Assembly (NCBI RefSeq): GCF_000185905.1
Contig: NC_014923.1
Coordinates: 5,231,501 to 5,295,500, forward strand
Reading direction: 5' to 3'
DNA from: Mesorhizobium ciceri biovar biserrulae WSM1271
GTDB taxonomy: Bacteria; Pseudomonadota; Alphaproteobacteria; Rhizobiales; Rhizobiaceae
Length of the DNA: 64,000 bases
Below the pieces are notes generated by a model, which saw only the letters and a program-made list of their open reading frames with translations, had not been told where the DNA came from and made no database searches. Position numbers and translations under genes: made by a program. Positions 1 to 8,596 of this stretch are shown here, piece after piece; the stretch's first letter is position 1, and every line of letters begins with the position of its first letter.

Positions 1-213
1 AAGATCGGCACCTCGACGATCCAGAGCCGGGCGACCGGCGGCATCGTCAACGCCACCTTCGTCTTCGTGCTGCCGGGTTCGCCAGGCGCCTGCAAGGACG
101 CGTGGGACGGCATCCTGAAGGCACAGCTCGACTACCGGCATATGCCGTGCAACTTCGTCGAGATCATGCCGCGCCTGGACGAGCATTTACGGCGCGGCAA
201 ATCAGCTCCGTAA
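1..213 (+). CDS. moaB: MoaB, molybdenum cofactor biosynthesis protein B (C-terminal part)
   Basis: Only the last 70 codons are present; the frame is open from base 1 and ends with TAA at 211-213. The segment FVLPGSPGACKDAW followed by I..QLDYRHMPCNFVE is the characteristic C-terminal signature of MoaB/MogA-fold proteins, which bind molybdopterin and act in cytoplasmic molybdenum cofactor assembly (adenylylation of molybdopterin). The N-terminal pterin-binding half lies outside the window. It converges on the oxygenase gene that ends at 234, leaving 20 bp between them. MogA has the same fold, but the PCN motif near the end favours MoaB. Confidence 0.85.
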   Translation, partial: KIGTSTIQSRATGGIVNATFVFVLPGSPGACKDAWDGILKAQLDYRHMPCNFVEIMPRLDEHLRRGKSAP

Positions 214-233
214 AGCCGAGGCAAGCGTCGCTC

Positions 234-1208
234 TCAGCGGATGACCGGTTCGCCATGAAACCGCCGGCGCGACGGCGGCGACACGCCGAAGCCGACTTCC
301 ATCATCAGTCGCGGCGTGCGTGCCGGCACGGTGCCCATATGGAAGCCAAAAGGGTCCTCGACGAAACCGAGACCGGCCTCGCCGGTCAGCGTCACCGGGC
401 TCTGCTCGCCATAGACATCCAGGACCTGTTGCGCGGGGTGGCCAACCAGAAGCGTGAGCTGGTGCTTGAGGCTGCGGCGCTTGTGGCTGCCCCTGACATA
501 GACATGCGGACCGGTGTCGGCGTCGACCGGCTTGAGGTAGAAGAAGAATTTCAGCATGCGCCAATCATCGAGGTCGAAATGATACTTGCCGAGCGAGGCG
601 AGGTTCTTGTCGGCATCCGAAGCGGCACCGGTTGGAAAACTCCACCAGACGCGCGTCGTGATCAGTTTTGCCTGGCCGCCGAGATAGTGCGCGGCAATAT
701 CCAGAAGCAGCGGATCGCGCTGGATGGCAAGCGCCGCCGGGCAGTCGAGGATGCGCTCGAAAAAATGCCCGCTGAGCAGCGAGCGGCCAAGGCGTTTCTC
801 GGCCTCGGCATGTTCCCCCGGCATGAATTCGAGACGGCGGTCGAAATTGCCGAAGCAAGGCGTGCGCCCGGCGAAGTCGGCGATCTCTTCATGGATATCA
901 GGCGGCAGGACCAAGCCTGAGAACAGCCCGTCGGAGCGCAACGCATCGACGACCGCTCCCCGTTCGACACCGGCAAACATCGTATCCCCGGCATTGGCGA
1001 CCGGGCGGGCGCGTTTTGCGCCCAGCCAATGCATGCGGCGTCCAGGCATTGTGCGCGCCAGCACGAACATCGGCAGCCAGGCGGGGTTTTCGCGCAGGTC
1101 CTTGAGATAGGTCGGAATGCGCACCGCGATGCGTCGCAACAGACTGCCGTCGCGCGCAATAGCCTCGAGACTGGCCGCGCCGGATGTGTCGGGGGTTGAA
1201 AGCTTCAT
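234..1208 (-). CDS. Phytanoyl-CoA dioxygenase (PhyH)-like Fe(II)/2-oxoglutarate oxygenase
   Basis: The 324-residue protein carries the double-stranded beta-helix iron triad: His210-x-Asp212 in KYHFDLDD and His290 in GFHMG, with Arg297 or Arg300 as candidate 2-oxoglutarate ligand. This is the PhyH-superfamily pattern, so an oxidative hydroxylation of an unknown small molecule or lipid is likely. No signal peptide is seen. The ATG at 1208 was chosen because GAGGA lies 5 bases upstream; an open extension to 1265 lacks a ribosome site. A glycosyltransferase-like gene lies upstream on the same strand (1352-1876), with a 15-bp palindrome at 1315-1329 between them. The substrate cannot be named from sequence. 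Confidence 0.75.
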   Translation of the reverse strand: MKLSTPDTSGAASLEAIARDGSLLRRIAVRIPTYLKDLRENPAWLPMFVLARTMPGRRMHWLGAKRARPVANAGDTMFAGVERGAVVDALRSDGLFSGLVLPPDIHEEIADFAGRTPCFGNFDRRLEFMPGEHAEAEKRLGRSLLSGHFFERILDCPAALAIQRDPLLLDIAAHYLGGQAKLITTRVWWSFPTGAASDADKNLASLGKYHFDLDDWRMLKFFFYLKPVDADTGPHVYVRGSHKRRSLKHQLTLLVGHPAQQVLDVYGEQSPVTLTGEAGLGFVEDPFGFHMGTVPARTPRLMMEVGFGVSPPSRRRFHGEPVIR

Positions 1209-1314
1209 TGGGTCCTCGGCTATGAGAGCACCACCGATGCCGCATCGGTGCTCGCCACTCGGCATGTCCCAAACCCAATTCCCGCTTGAACGGAAGCTAA
1301 CCCCGCGTCAGATT

Positions 1315-1329
1315 TTGTGCAATGCACAA
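1315..1329. promoter_or_regulatory. Perfect 15-bp palindrome, candidate operator
   Basis: TTGTGCAATGCACAA is a perfect inverted repeat with 7-base arms around a central A. It lies 107 bp upstream of the oxygenase start at 1208 and just inside the intergenic gap. The length and symmetry suit a dimeric repressor or activator, but no regulator gene is adjacent, so the binding protein is unknown. Confidence 0.4.
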
Positions 1330-1351
1330 TGGCCTGAGCAGCTGCAAAAAA

Positions 1352-1876
1352 TCATGTCGAGGAGCGGCGTTCCTGCTTGGCGGGCGCCATCCAGATCTCG
1401 GCGTCGAGCCGCTTCGTTGCGAGGCCGCGGGCGATGGCCTCAGCACTGCCGGCACTCTTGGCCGCGGCCGCCGCCTGACGCTTGCTGATCAGCAATCCGT
1501 CGGCCAGGGCGCGGTTTCCCGAAAAGACCCGTGCCAGGAATGGCGTGCGGCTGGCCCGCGTGCGCGAAAATCGTGCGGCCATGGTCTGCCTGGCCGTATG
1601 CGCGACAACCTCATCGATCCAGCCCTCCACCAACCGCGCGCCCGGTTCCAGGAGCAGCAACCAGTCCCCCTTGGCCTGGCGGATGCCGGCAGCGACACCG
1701 CCGGTCACGTACTGACAGCCGGCATGCTCGGCCACACGATGCGTCTGGTCGGTGGAGCCTGTGTCGCAGACGATGACTTCACGCACCACGCCTTCGACCG
1801 CGCCGCCAATCAGCGAGGCGAGCGTGCGGGCGAGGCCCTCCTCGTCATTGCGGGTTTCGATGAGAACACTGAGCAT
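1352..1876 (-). CDS. Short GT2-family glycosyltransferase-like protein
   Basis: The protein (about 174 residues) opens with a beta-strand and nucleotide-sugar-binding pattern typical of GT-A family 2 enzymes: LSVLIETRNDEEGL then IVCDTGSTDQT, equivalent to the common DSGSTDGT motif, then a segment (GDWLLLLEPGARL) where the DxD metal-binding acid is usually found. Here that position reads LEPGA, so the canonical DxD is degenerate. At about 174 residues it is shorter than typical GT2 enzymes (230-300). No membrane segment is seen. I favour the ATG at 1876 because family members begin this way; an in-frame ATG at 1921 is also possible and neither has a strong ribosome site. Confidence 0.65.
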   Translation of the reverse strand: MLSVLIETRNDEEGLARTLASLIGGAVEGVVREVIVCDTGSTDQTHRVAEHAGCQYVTGGVAAGIRQAKGDWLLLLEPGARLVEGWIDEVVAHTARQTMAARFSRTRASRTPFLARVFSGNRALADGLLISKRQAAAAAKSAGSAEAIARGLATKRLDAEIWMAPAKQERRSST

Positions 1877-2079
1877 CCTTAGCCGAATAGCGGAAAGCAC
1901 CGGACAGCGCCAGTTTTGCATCGCACCATAGAAAGTTCTTGCTTTGTTCTCATCGATGAAATAGGAATAATTTCATGAACAGAGCGATTCGACACAACAC
2001 GGACAGTCCCTGGGAGCGGGCGAAAATGGAACAGATCGTGCGCGCCGACATTGCAGCTTTCGGAGCAGGAAGAGCCGAG

Positions 2080-3180
2080 ATGGCCAATGCGATGGTCGAG
2101 CAGAGCGGCATGCGTGTCCGCCCGGACCGCAACCGCGGCAGGTCGGCCGGCATCAACCCGTCCGGCCGATTCGAGCCAGTCAGCCGGCACGTGTTCGACG
2201 ATGGCTGGAATTCGCTGGAAGAACTGCCCCCCTTCAAGACCGAAGTGCAGGTCGAGAAGCCGCGCACCATCATCACCCGCAACGAATCGCCCGACATTTC
2301 CTTCGACCGTTCCATCAACCCTTATCGCGGCTGCGAGCATGGCTGCGTCTATTGCTTTGCCCGCCCGACGCACGCGTTCATGGGCCTGTCGCCGGGTCTG
2401 GATTTCGAATCGAAGCTGTTCGCCAAACCTGATGCGGCGCGCTTGCTCGACAAGGAGCTTTCGAAGGACAGCTATCAGCCGCGCACCATCGCCATCGGCA
2501 CCAACACCGACCCCTACCAGCCGATCGAGAAGCAATACCGGATCATGCGCGAAATCCTCGAAGTGCTGGAAGCGCGCGGCCATCCGGTCGGCATCGTGAC
2601 AAAGTCCGCCCTGGTGACGCGCGATATCGATATCCTGTCGCGCATGGCCGAACGAGGGCTCGCCAAGGTGGCGCTGTCGGTGACGACGCTCGACCGCATG
2701 CTGGCGCGCACCATGGAGCCGCGCGCGTCGACGCCGACCAAGCGGCTGGAAGCGATCCGGCAGCTTTCGGATGCCGGCATTCCGGCGTCGGTCATGGTGG
2801 CTCCGATCATTCCGGGCCTGACCGATCCGGAGATGGAACGCATCCTCGATTCGGCACGTGCGGCCGGCGCGCGCGAGGCGGGTTATGTGATCCTGCGGCT
2901 GCCGCTGGAGGTCAGCCCGATCTTCAAGGACTGGCTGCTGCGCCATTATCCCGACCGTTACCGCCATGTGATGTCGCTTGTCCGCTCCATGCGTGACGGC
3001 AAGGACTACGATTCGGAATGGGGCAAGCGCATGAAGGGCGCCGGTCCCTATGCCTGGCAGATCGGCCGGCGCTTCGAGATCACAGCCAAGCGGCTTGGTC
3101 TCAATGCCGAACGGCGCACGCTGCGGACCGATCAGTTCGTTGCCGCCGGGAAAGACCAGGTGCAACTGACGCTGCTTTGA
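2080..3180 (+). CDS. PA0069-family radical SAM protein
   Basis: A 366-residue protein with the radical SAM cluster motif Cys85-x3-Cys89-x2-Cys92 (CEHGCVYC) in the context SINPYRGCEHGC, typical of the PA0069/Rv2578c-type, spore photoproduct lyase-like radical SAM group. It should bind a [4Fe-4S] cluster and cleave S-adenosylmethionine; the substrate of this family is not established. The start at 2080 has AGGAAGAG 5 bases upstream. An upstream in-frame ATG at 1975 also has AGGA at suitable distance and would add 35 residues, so the true start is open. The gene stands alone, followed after 152 bp by rnhB. Confidence 0.85.
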   Translation: MANAMVEQSGMRVRPDRNRGRSAGINPSGRFEPVSRHVFDDGWNSLEELPPFKTEVQVEKPRTIITRNESPDISFDRSINPYRGCEHGCVYCFARPTHAFMGLSPGLDFESKLFAKPDAARLLDKELSKDSYQPRTIAIGTNTDPYQPIEKQYRIMREILEVLEARGHPVGIVTKSALVTRDIDILSRMAERGLAKVALSVTTLDRMLARTMEPRASTPTKRLEAIRQLSDAGIPASVMVAPIIPGLTDPEMERILDSARAAGAREAGYVILRLPLEVSPIFKDWLLRHYPDRYRHVMSLVRSMRDGKDYDSEWGKRMKGAGPYAWQIGRRFEITAKRLGLNAERRTLRTDQFVAAGKDQVQLTLL

Positions 3181-3332
3181 AGAGACAATTCGTCGCGATG
3201 GTTTGATCCGTCGCGCACCAAGAATCCCGTCCGGCCTGCCCCGGCCTGCAGACGGTGCCCTCCCGGTCCGGCGCCCCACCCGACCCGGAGGGACTTGCGG
3301 AGAATCGGAGCCGATGCGAACCTCGCCGCAAC

Positions 3333-4034
3333 ATGGCTCGCGCGCGTTCTGATTCTCCGCCTCTCTTTGAGATCATCGAGAAGCCCGACTTCTCCTTCGA
3401 GACGAAGGCGATGGCGGAGGGCCTGTGGCCGGTCGCCGGGATGGACGAGGCAGGCCGCGGCCCCCTGGCCGGGCCGGTGGTCGCCGCAGCGGTGGTGCTC
3501 GATCCCGCCAACATTCCCGACGGCCTCGACGATTCCAAACGCCTCAGCCATTTACAGCGTGAGGCCCTGTTCCTGCGCATTCTCGGCTCCGCACAGGCGG
3601 TCTCGATGGCCTCCATCAGCGCCGAGGGCATCGACGGCAGCAACATCCTCAAGGCAAGCCTGGAAGCCATGCGGCGCGCGCTGGTAGGGCTGTCGATCCG
3701 GCCGAAGCTTGCGCTTGCCGATGGACGCGACGTGCCGCCGGGACTGCCTTGTGAAGGGCGCGCGCTGATCAAGGGCGACCAGCGTTCGCAGTCGATCGCC
3801 GCCGCCTCGATCGTCGCCAAGGTGATGCGCGACCGCATGATGTGCGGCTGCGGCAACCATCACGACCGCTACGGGTTCGAAGTCCATATGGGCTACGCCA
3901 CGGTTCGCCATCGCACCGCGATCGAAGCGCATGGCCCGGTGGCGCGGCTGCACCGCGTGTCGTTTGCGCCATTCCGGCTGGGTGGGGCCGAGGTGGACGT
4001 GGTGGAAGAAGAGAGCTTCGCCGGGCTGGATTGA
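3333..4034 (+). CDS. rnhB: Ribonuclease HII
   Basis: Removes RNA from RNA-DNA hybrids and excises misincorporated ribonucleotides in the cytoplasm. The protein (233 residues) has the family signature GMDEAGRGPLAGP with catalytic Asp38-Glu39, a third acid in LALADGRD, and a fourth in KVMRDRMM, followed by the usual C-terminal block YGFEVHMGY...HGPVARLHRVSFAP. An open frame extends back to 3255, but the added 26 residues are low-complexity and not family-like, so ATG 3333 is preferred. The gene converges on the ATP synthase F0 operon across a palindromic repeat. Confidence 0.93.
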   Translation: MARARSDSPPLFEIIEKPDFSFETKAMAEGLWPVAGMDEAGRGPLAGPVVAAAVVLDPANIPDGLDDSKRLSHLQREALFLRILGSAQAVSMASISAEGIDGSNILKASLEAMRRALVGLSIRPKLALADGRDVPPGLPCEGRALIKGDQRSQSIAAASIVAKVMRDRMMCGCGNHHDRYGFEVHMGYATVRHRTAIEAHGPVARLHRVSFAPFRLGGAEVDVVEEESFAGLD

Positions 4035-4052
4035 GCGACGACGACGACAAGC

Positions 4053-4240
4053 CAATCTCCCCCCTTGTGGGGGAGATGTCCGGTAGGACAGAGGGGGGCG
4101 CTGTCCCGCCGGCCTCTCAATCGATTGCAGTTATGCCCTCAGGCTTGTCCCGATAGACCTTAGGACAACAAAGGTTAGCGTTCCTTCACGCCCCCCCCTC
4201 TGCCCTGCCGGGCATCTCCCCCACGAGGGGGGAGATTGGC
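4053..4240. repeat. Rhizobial intergenic palindromic repeat, two inverted copies
   Basis: The left arm (4053-4101) reads CAATCTCCCCCCTTGTGGGG followed by a block ending AGAGGGGGGCG. The right arm (about 4189-4240) is nearly its reverse complement. Each arm also folds on itself through CTCCCC/GGGGAG. Related units occur at 19911-20071 and 61312-61336. The element fills the gap between the convergent rnhB and atpF genes, and its transcripts could form strong hairpins from either direction. It resembles the mosaic palindromic elements of rhizobial genomes. Confidence 0.85.
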
Positions 4241-4257
4241 AGCTTCAGCGCCGCAAC

Positions 4258-4288
4258 AAAAAAGCCGCCGGGTTGCCCGGGCGGCTTT
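4258..4288 (-). terminator. Rho-independent terminator of the F0 operon
   Basis: On the minus strand, arms AAAGCCGCC (4288-4280) and GGCGGCTTT (4269-4261) form a 9-bp GC-rich stem with a 10-base loop, followed by a run of T (complement of 4263-4258). It begins 24 bp past the stop codon of atpF, the last gene of the operon. Confidence 0.85.
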
Positions 4289-4311
4289 CGATGACTGGCT
4301 AGACGAACCGC

Positions 4312-4803
4312 CTAATTCAGCTTCGACTTCACGTCCGCGAGCGAAGCCTTGAACAGATCTGCACCGGCCTTGGCGTCGATCTTGCCGGCAAGCAGCGCGC
4401 GTGCTGCCTCGACGGCGATGTCGACGGCGCTGGCGCGCACTTCGCTGATGGCATCACGCTCGGCCTGACCGATCTTCTGTTCGGCAAGCGCGGTGCGCCT
4501 GACGACATAGTCCTCGGTCTTCTTATGCGCGTCGGCGGCAAGCATGTCGGCTTCGCGCTTGGCGGCAGCGACGATGTCGGCGGCCTCCTGCTCGGCTTCC
4601 TTGCGCTTGCGCTGGTACTGGCCGAGCAGCTGCTGGGCCTCCTCGCGCAGCCGGCGCGCTTCGTCCAGTTCATTGCTGATCCTGGCGGCACGGGCGTCGA
4701 GCGCCTTGGCGATCATGCCAGGCACCTTGATGTAGACGGCAACGCCGAGGAAGATGATCAGGGCTATCGTGGCCCAGAGCGTCGCGAGAGATGTGTAATC
4801 CAT
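4312..4803 (-). CDS. atpF: ATP synthase F0 subunit b
   Basis: A 163-residue protein with one N-terminal membrane segment (about residues 6-28, LATLWATIALIIFLGVAVYI) followed by a long charged, alanine- and glutamate-rich coiled coil (about 30-150), the typical layout of the peripheral stalk subunit b. It forms the stator with b' and links the F0 channel to F1. The ATG at 4803 has GAGGA just upstream (GAGGAGCGCATCATG). It is the last gene of the atpI-B-E-b'-b operon and is followed by a clear terminator. F1 genes are absent here, as expected for alphaproteobacteria, where F0 and F1 operons are separate. Confidence 0.95.
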   Translation of the reverse strand: MDYTSLATLWATIALIIFLGVAVYIKVPGMIAKALDARAARISNELDEARRLREEAQQLLGQYQRKRKEAEQEAADIVAAAKREADMLAADAHKKTEDYVVRRTALAEQKIGQAERDAISEVRASAVDIAVEAARALLAGKIDAKAGADLFKASLADVKSKLN

Positions 4804-4813
4804 GATGCGCTCC

Positions 4814-5413
4814 TCACCGGGCCACGGATTTGACCGCGGCCGCGATCTCGGCCTTGCTGGCCTTGCCGCCAACCAGAGCCTCGACGATCGCCGAAGCGGT
4901 GTCCTCGGCGATGCTGCCGACTTCCTTCATGGCATTGGCCTTGATGGAAGAAATGCGGGCTTCGGCTTCGCCAAGCTTCGCGTCGAGCGCGGCCTCGACC
5001 TTCTTGCGAGCGGTGTCGGCCTCGGCCTTGGCAGCGTCGTTGGCCTGCTGGCCGATCGCGTTGGCCTTGGTCTTGGCTTCCGCCAGTTCCTGCTCGTAGG
5101 CAGCAACGGCGGCGTCGGCCTCGCCCTTCAACCTGGCCGCCTGATCGAGGTCCTGCGTGATGCGATCGTTGCGCACATCGATGATGCCGCCGACGCGCGG
5201 CATCACCACCCGCTTCAGGAAGAGATAGAACAGCCCGAAGGTGATCGCCAGCCACAGAAGCTGCGACGGGAACGTCGCCGGATCGAATGGCGGAAACGTG
5301 CCATGCGCTTCAGCAGGCACGCTGGTGCCGGAATGCGTGTCGCCTTCCGTCGCAGCGTGGCTGGTATCGGCTGATGGCGCGGACTCTTGCGCAAAGGCAG
5401 ATGTCACGAACAT
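4814..5413 (-). CDS. atpF2: ATP synthase F0 subunit b'
   Basis: A 199-residue diverged second b subunit, a feature shared by photosynthetic bacteria and alphaproteobacteria. Residues 1-45 are an alanine-, serine- and threonine-rich leader (FVTSAFAQESAP..) before the single membrane segment LLWLAITFGLFYLFL (about 53-67). A long coiled-coil rich in Ala, Glu and Lys follows (about 75-185). It pairs with AtpF in the peripheral stalk. The gene lies 10 bp upstream of atpF and 63 bp downstream of atpE on the same strand. Symbols for b' vary (atpF2, atpX, atpG), so the symbol is a convention. Confidence 0.93.
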   Translation of the reverse strand: MFVTSAFAQESAPSADTSHAATEGDTHSGTSVPAEAHGTFPPFDPATFPSQLLWLAITFGLFYLFLKRVVMPRVGGIIDVRNDRITQDLDQAARLKGEADAAVAAYEQELAEAKTKANAIGQQANDAAKAEADTARKKVEAALDAKLGEAEARISSIKANAMKEVGSIAEDTASAIVEALVGGKASKAEIAAAVKSVAR

Positions 5414-5476
5414 GGACTATCCCCGAAATTCAGGCCCGCCGCTTGCGCGGCCGGCCTGTCCAATCTTCCCGAGTGC

Positions 5477-5701
5477 TCAGCCGAACAGGGCCAGAAGCGC
5501 GATGAGAAGCGAGAAGATGCCCAGAGCTTCGGTCACGGCAAAGCCGAAGATCAGACGGCCGAACTGGCCATCGGCGGCCGAAGGGTTGCGCAGTGCGCCC
5601 GCCAGGTAGCTGCCGAAGATGTTGCCGAGGCCAATGCCCGCGCCACCCATGCCCAGGCAAGCGATGCCGGCGCCGATGTACTTTGCTGCTTCTGCGTCCA
5701 T
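5477..5701 (-). CDS. atpE: ATP synthase F0 subunit c
   Basis: A 74-residue proteolipid with two membrane helices joined by a polar loop. Helix 1 carries the glycine-rich GMGGAGIGLGNIFG motif. Helix 2 carries FAVTEALGIFSLLIALL, with the proton-binding Glu in TEALG. The loop has the conserved R-NPSA. Oligomers form the rotating c-ring. ATG 5701 (MDAEAAKYIGAG) matches the usual start of alphaproteobacterial c subunits; the longer open frame to 5743 is unlikely. The gene sits between atpB and the b' gene. Confidence 0.96.
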   Translation of the reverse strand: MDAEAAKYIGAGIACLGMGGAGIGLGNIFGSYLAGALRNPSAADGQFGRLIFGFAVTEALGIFSLLIALLALFG

Positions 5702-5786
5702 TTGTTCAACTCCTTTGGATCTAAAATTCCGTTGCGATTCCATCCGGCGCCAATGTTGGAAATCTTTGGGCCGGAAACTTTTGGAC

Positions 5787-6545
5787 CTAGTGCCCTGGAT
5801 GCAGGGCGTCGTTGAGATACATGCAGGTCAACACGGCAAAGACGTAGGCCTGCAGGAAGGCGACCAGCAGTTCCAGTGCCGTCAGCGCCACCGCCATCGC
5901 CAGAGGCAGGATCGAGCCGGCGACGCCAACCGCGCCGAGCGCGCTCAGGCTGACGACGAAGCCGGAGAACACTTTCAGCGTGATGTGGCCGGCGAGCATG
6001 TTGGCGAACAGACGAACCGAGAGGCTGACCGGGCGCGACACGAAGGAGATCACTTCGATCAGCACCACGAGAGGCAGCAGGAAGACCGGCACGCCGTGCG
6101 GCACGAACAGTTTCAGGAAGCCAAGACCATGCTTCATGAAGCCGTAGACGACCACGGTTGCGATCACCAGCACGGCAAGGCCGAAGGTGACGATGATGTG
6201 GCTGGTGACGGTGAAGAAATAGGGGAACAGGCCAAGCAGATTGGCGACGAGCACGAACATGAACAGCGAGAACACGAGAGGGAAGAACTTCATGCCCTGC
6301 GTGCCGGCGGCGTCGCGCAACATGTTGCCGACAAACTCGTACGCCATCTCGGAGACCGACTGAAGCCGCCCGGGAACCAGGCTGCGGCTCGACGTCGTGA
6401 GAAACAGGAATCCAGCCGCGACGATCACGGTTGCGACCATGAACAGCGCCGAATTGGTGAAAGACAGGTCATAGCCGCCGATGTCGATCGGAATCAGCTT
6501 GTTGATATGGAACTGGTGGATCGGATCGACCTTGTCAGCTGCCAC
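5787..6545 (-). CDS. atpB: ATP synthase F0 subunit a
   Basis: A polytopic membrane protein of about 252 residues forming the proton half-channels against the c-ring. The sequence SVRLFANMLAGHITLKV contains the essential arginine (RLFANMLAGH) of the family, and several hydrophobic segments follow in the usual order. The start is taken as GTG at 6545, giving MAADKVDPIHQFHI, the common start in relatives. An in-frame TTG at 6551 lies two codons upstream. The gene is 59 bp downstream of atpI. Confidence 0.94.
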   Translation of the reverse strand: MAADKVDPIHQFHINKLIPIDIGGYDLSFTNSALFMVATVIVAAGFLFLTTSSRSLVPGRLQSVSEMAYEFVGNMLRDAAGTQGMKFFPLVFSLFMFVLVANLLGLFPYFFTVTSHIIVTFGLAVLVIATVVVYGFMKHGLGFLKLFVPHGVPVFLLPLVVLIEVISFVSRPVSLSVRLFANMLAGHITLKVFSGFVVSLSALGAVGVAGSILPLAMAVALTALELLVAFLQAYVFAVLTCMYLNDALHPGH

Positions 6546-6604
6546 GTTCAAACCCCGTCAATGCCGCGTACGGCCTCGTTACCATTACCGCACATGGTGC
6601 GCGG

Positions 6605-7012
6605 TCATTTCTTGTCGTCTTGGCCACGGCGCGATTTATCGCCCTGTCCAAATTCTGCCACGACGCCGGCGGAACGCATCACATTGAGCACTCCGGCGCC
6701 AAAACCAAGCAGCAGAAACACGATCAGACCCCATGGCGATGTCCCCGCCAGACGGTCGATGACCCAGCCGATGCCGGCACCCACCACCACCCCGGCGATA
6801 AACTCGCTGGAGAGTTTGAGCGCCTGACCATAACCGGCCACACTGCCCGCTTTCGCGTCGTCTTTCCCCTCGAGCCGGCCCGGCCGCCTTGTCGCAAGCG
6901 AAGCTTCAAGGTCACGGCGGCGGCGCTCAAGATCGTCGTCGCGGATGTCGGGTTCATGCTGATTGCCGCGGCCGGTTTCTCCGGTTCCGTCTGGCCCATT
7001 CTTGTCGGCCAT
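6605..7012 (-). CDS. atpI: ATP synthase subunit I (AtpI)
   Basis: A 135-residue protein with a charged hydrophilic N-terminal half (DDDLERRRRDLEASLATRR) and two membrane segments: SSEFIAGVVVGAGIGWVID (about 69-87) and PWGLIVFLLLGFGAGVLNV (about 93-111). This is the AtpI/AtpZ arrangement, an accessory factor proposed to help c-ring assembly or Mg transport. It is the first gene of the F0 operon. The operon promoter should lie in 7013-7266, where I could not identify clear -35/-10 elements. Confidence 0.88.
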   Translation of the reverse strand: MADKNGPDGTGETGRGNQHEPDIRDDDLERRRRDLEASLATRRPGRLEGKDDAKAGSVAGYGQALKLSSEFIAGVVVGAGIGWVIDRLAGTSPWGLIVFLLLGFGAGVLNVMRSAGVVAEFGQGDKSRRGQDDKK

Positions 7013-7266
7013 CGCAACCCCCCTGCCCGGTCAGACCGTCACCGTCCGTCCGCTTCTAAAGTCGCCGGCAACATAGTTAGAGGGTTTGCGCCCGTCAAGC
7101 CACGGGCGGAAGTTCATTGCCATGTATTTTAGGCAATGAAATCAATGAATTACGAAGGTGCGACATCGTGCCCGCCAGGATGACGAGGATGCATGGCGCG
7201 AATCCCCCGCGCAATGGCTCTTTGATCGGCTGCGCGCCACATCAAGGATCAGCGGCTGCTCCGCAC

Positions 7267-8451
7267 TCAGCTCCAGCCGCCGCCATAGGTCCGATAGAAG
7301 ATATGCAGGCCGATCTTGGTCATCTTCTGCATCGTGCGCGCCCAGCCGGGATGGACATATTGGGCATAGTAGTGGGTCGACGATCCGACTTCCGGAATGA
7401 AGATCTTGCCGGCGGTGACGGCCATGGCGATCTCCTGGGCGGTCTTGTAGGCGGCTGGGCTATCGATGCGCTTCTTCCTGCCGTCGCAGGCGAAGGAGAA
7501 CTGGCAACGGTTGAACCAGCTGTCGTTCTGGTAGACGACGCCGCAGATCGAATTCGGATAGGTCGGATTGCGGACGCGGTTGAGGATGACCTGGGCGACA
7601 GCGGCCTGGCCGCGCACGGATTCGCTCCTCGCCTCGAAATAGATTCCGTTGGCAAGGCATGCCTGCTCCTTCTTGGAGAAGACACTCGCCGGCAGCGGGT
7701 TCTGGATCCACGAATGATCGCCCTTGGCCATCGGCGGAATGAAGCGGCCCTCATTGGGCTGCTCGTCCTGAAGCAGGGCCTCGAAGGGCGATGCCTTGGC
7801 ATAGTCCGGCTCGGATTGCGCATAGGCGGTGGCCAGCACATCCGGATGGTCGTTGTTGACCAGCGCCGCCAGCATGGCCGGCATGCCGGGATCCGGCTTC
7901 TTGTCCTCGCGCACATGGAATGCGGCGGCGATCTGGATTTCCTTGCCTTTGATCTGCGGCTTGGCGAAAGCCATTTTCAGGCCGCTGTCCATGCTGGGCC
8001 GGAGCAAGGAGGAGGTGCGCTCGAAGATCGAGCCGGCGTTGAAGTTCTTTGGCGGTGCGACGGGAGACATCTGGACGATGCGCCCTTTCTTCTCGGCGCG
8101 CACGACGCGGTCCTCATCGGGCGTGGCGCTGACCTTGCCGCCCTTGCCGCGAAACGACACGTTGCCGACACCGGCCAGGTGGACGCCCGATCCGGAAATG
8201 GAGCCGGTGACATCGGAATCGACAAAGGGCATCTCAGCCGCATGGGTCGAGCCGGCAACGGATTTCTCGACATAGGAATTCCAGCGCGTGCTCGATGCTT
8301 CGAGGCCGGAAACGAGGCTCGTCATGTCCTGATAGGCGGCGACGGTCGGAAAGCCGATCCAGATGCCGAAACCGATGACGAGCGGACCCAGAAAGCCACG
8401 TTTTCTCTCACCGGCGGCGGCAACCAGCCGCTTCAACACACGTCGATGCAC
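7267..8451 (-). CDS. SleB-type cell wall hydrolase with N-terminal membrane anchor
   Basis: The C-terminal part (about residues 260-394) is a hydrolase_2/SleB domain: LANGIYFEARSESVRGQAAVAQVILNRV with the catalytic Glu in FEARSES, then the NSICGVVYQN and CQFSFACDG blocks. Such enzymes cleave peptidoglycan, probably as lytic transglycosylases. An N-terminal hydrophobic stretch (GFLGPLVIGFGIWIGFPTV, about 22-40) suggests a signal anchor, placing the domain in the periplasm. The middle is a low-complexity linker. GTG at 8451 is preferred because GGAGAG lies 6-7 bases upstream. The gene stands alone between the F0 operon and an MFS gene. Confidence 0.85.
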   Translation of the reverse strand: MHRRVLKRLVAAAGERKRGFLGPLVIGFGIWIGFPTVAAYQDMTSLVSGLEASSTRWNSYVEKSVAGSTHAAEMPFVDSDVTGSISGSGVHLAGVGNVSFRGKGGKVSATPDEDRVVRAEKKGRIVQMSPVAPPKNFNAGSIFERTSSLLRPSMDSGLKMAFAKPQIKGKEIQIAAAFHVREDKKPDPGMPAMLAALVNNDHPDVLATAYAQSEPDYAKASPFEALLQDEQPNEGRFIPPMAKGDHSWIQNPLPASVFSKKEQACLANGIYFEARSESVRGQAAVAQVILNRVRNPTYPNSICGVVYQNDSWFNRCQFSFACDGRKKRIDSPAAYKTAQEIAMAVTAGKIFIPEVGSSTHYYAQYVHPGWARTMQKMTKIGLHIFYRTYGGGWS

Positions 8452-8596
8452 GGAACTCTCTCCAGGAACGCTACAGACCCCACTGGAGAGCAAAATGATG
8501 CATTAACCTTGATGGGACGTTAACGGATTCGATCGGGTTTTCCCGGTCGGCCCGAGGTCGTGGTTGCGAAGTCGGGCGATTTTGCGGCCGGACCAT

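Noticed and set aside
1879..3279. 466-codon open frame opposite the radical SAM gene
   Set aside because: Antisense to a well-supported gene with a CxxxCxxC motif; the antisense protein has no recognisable domain.
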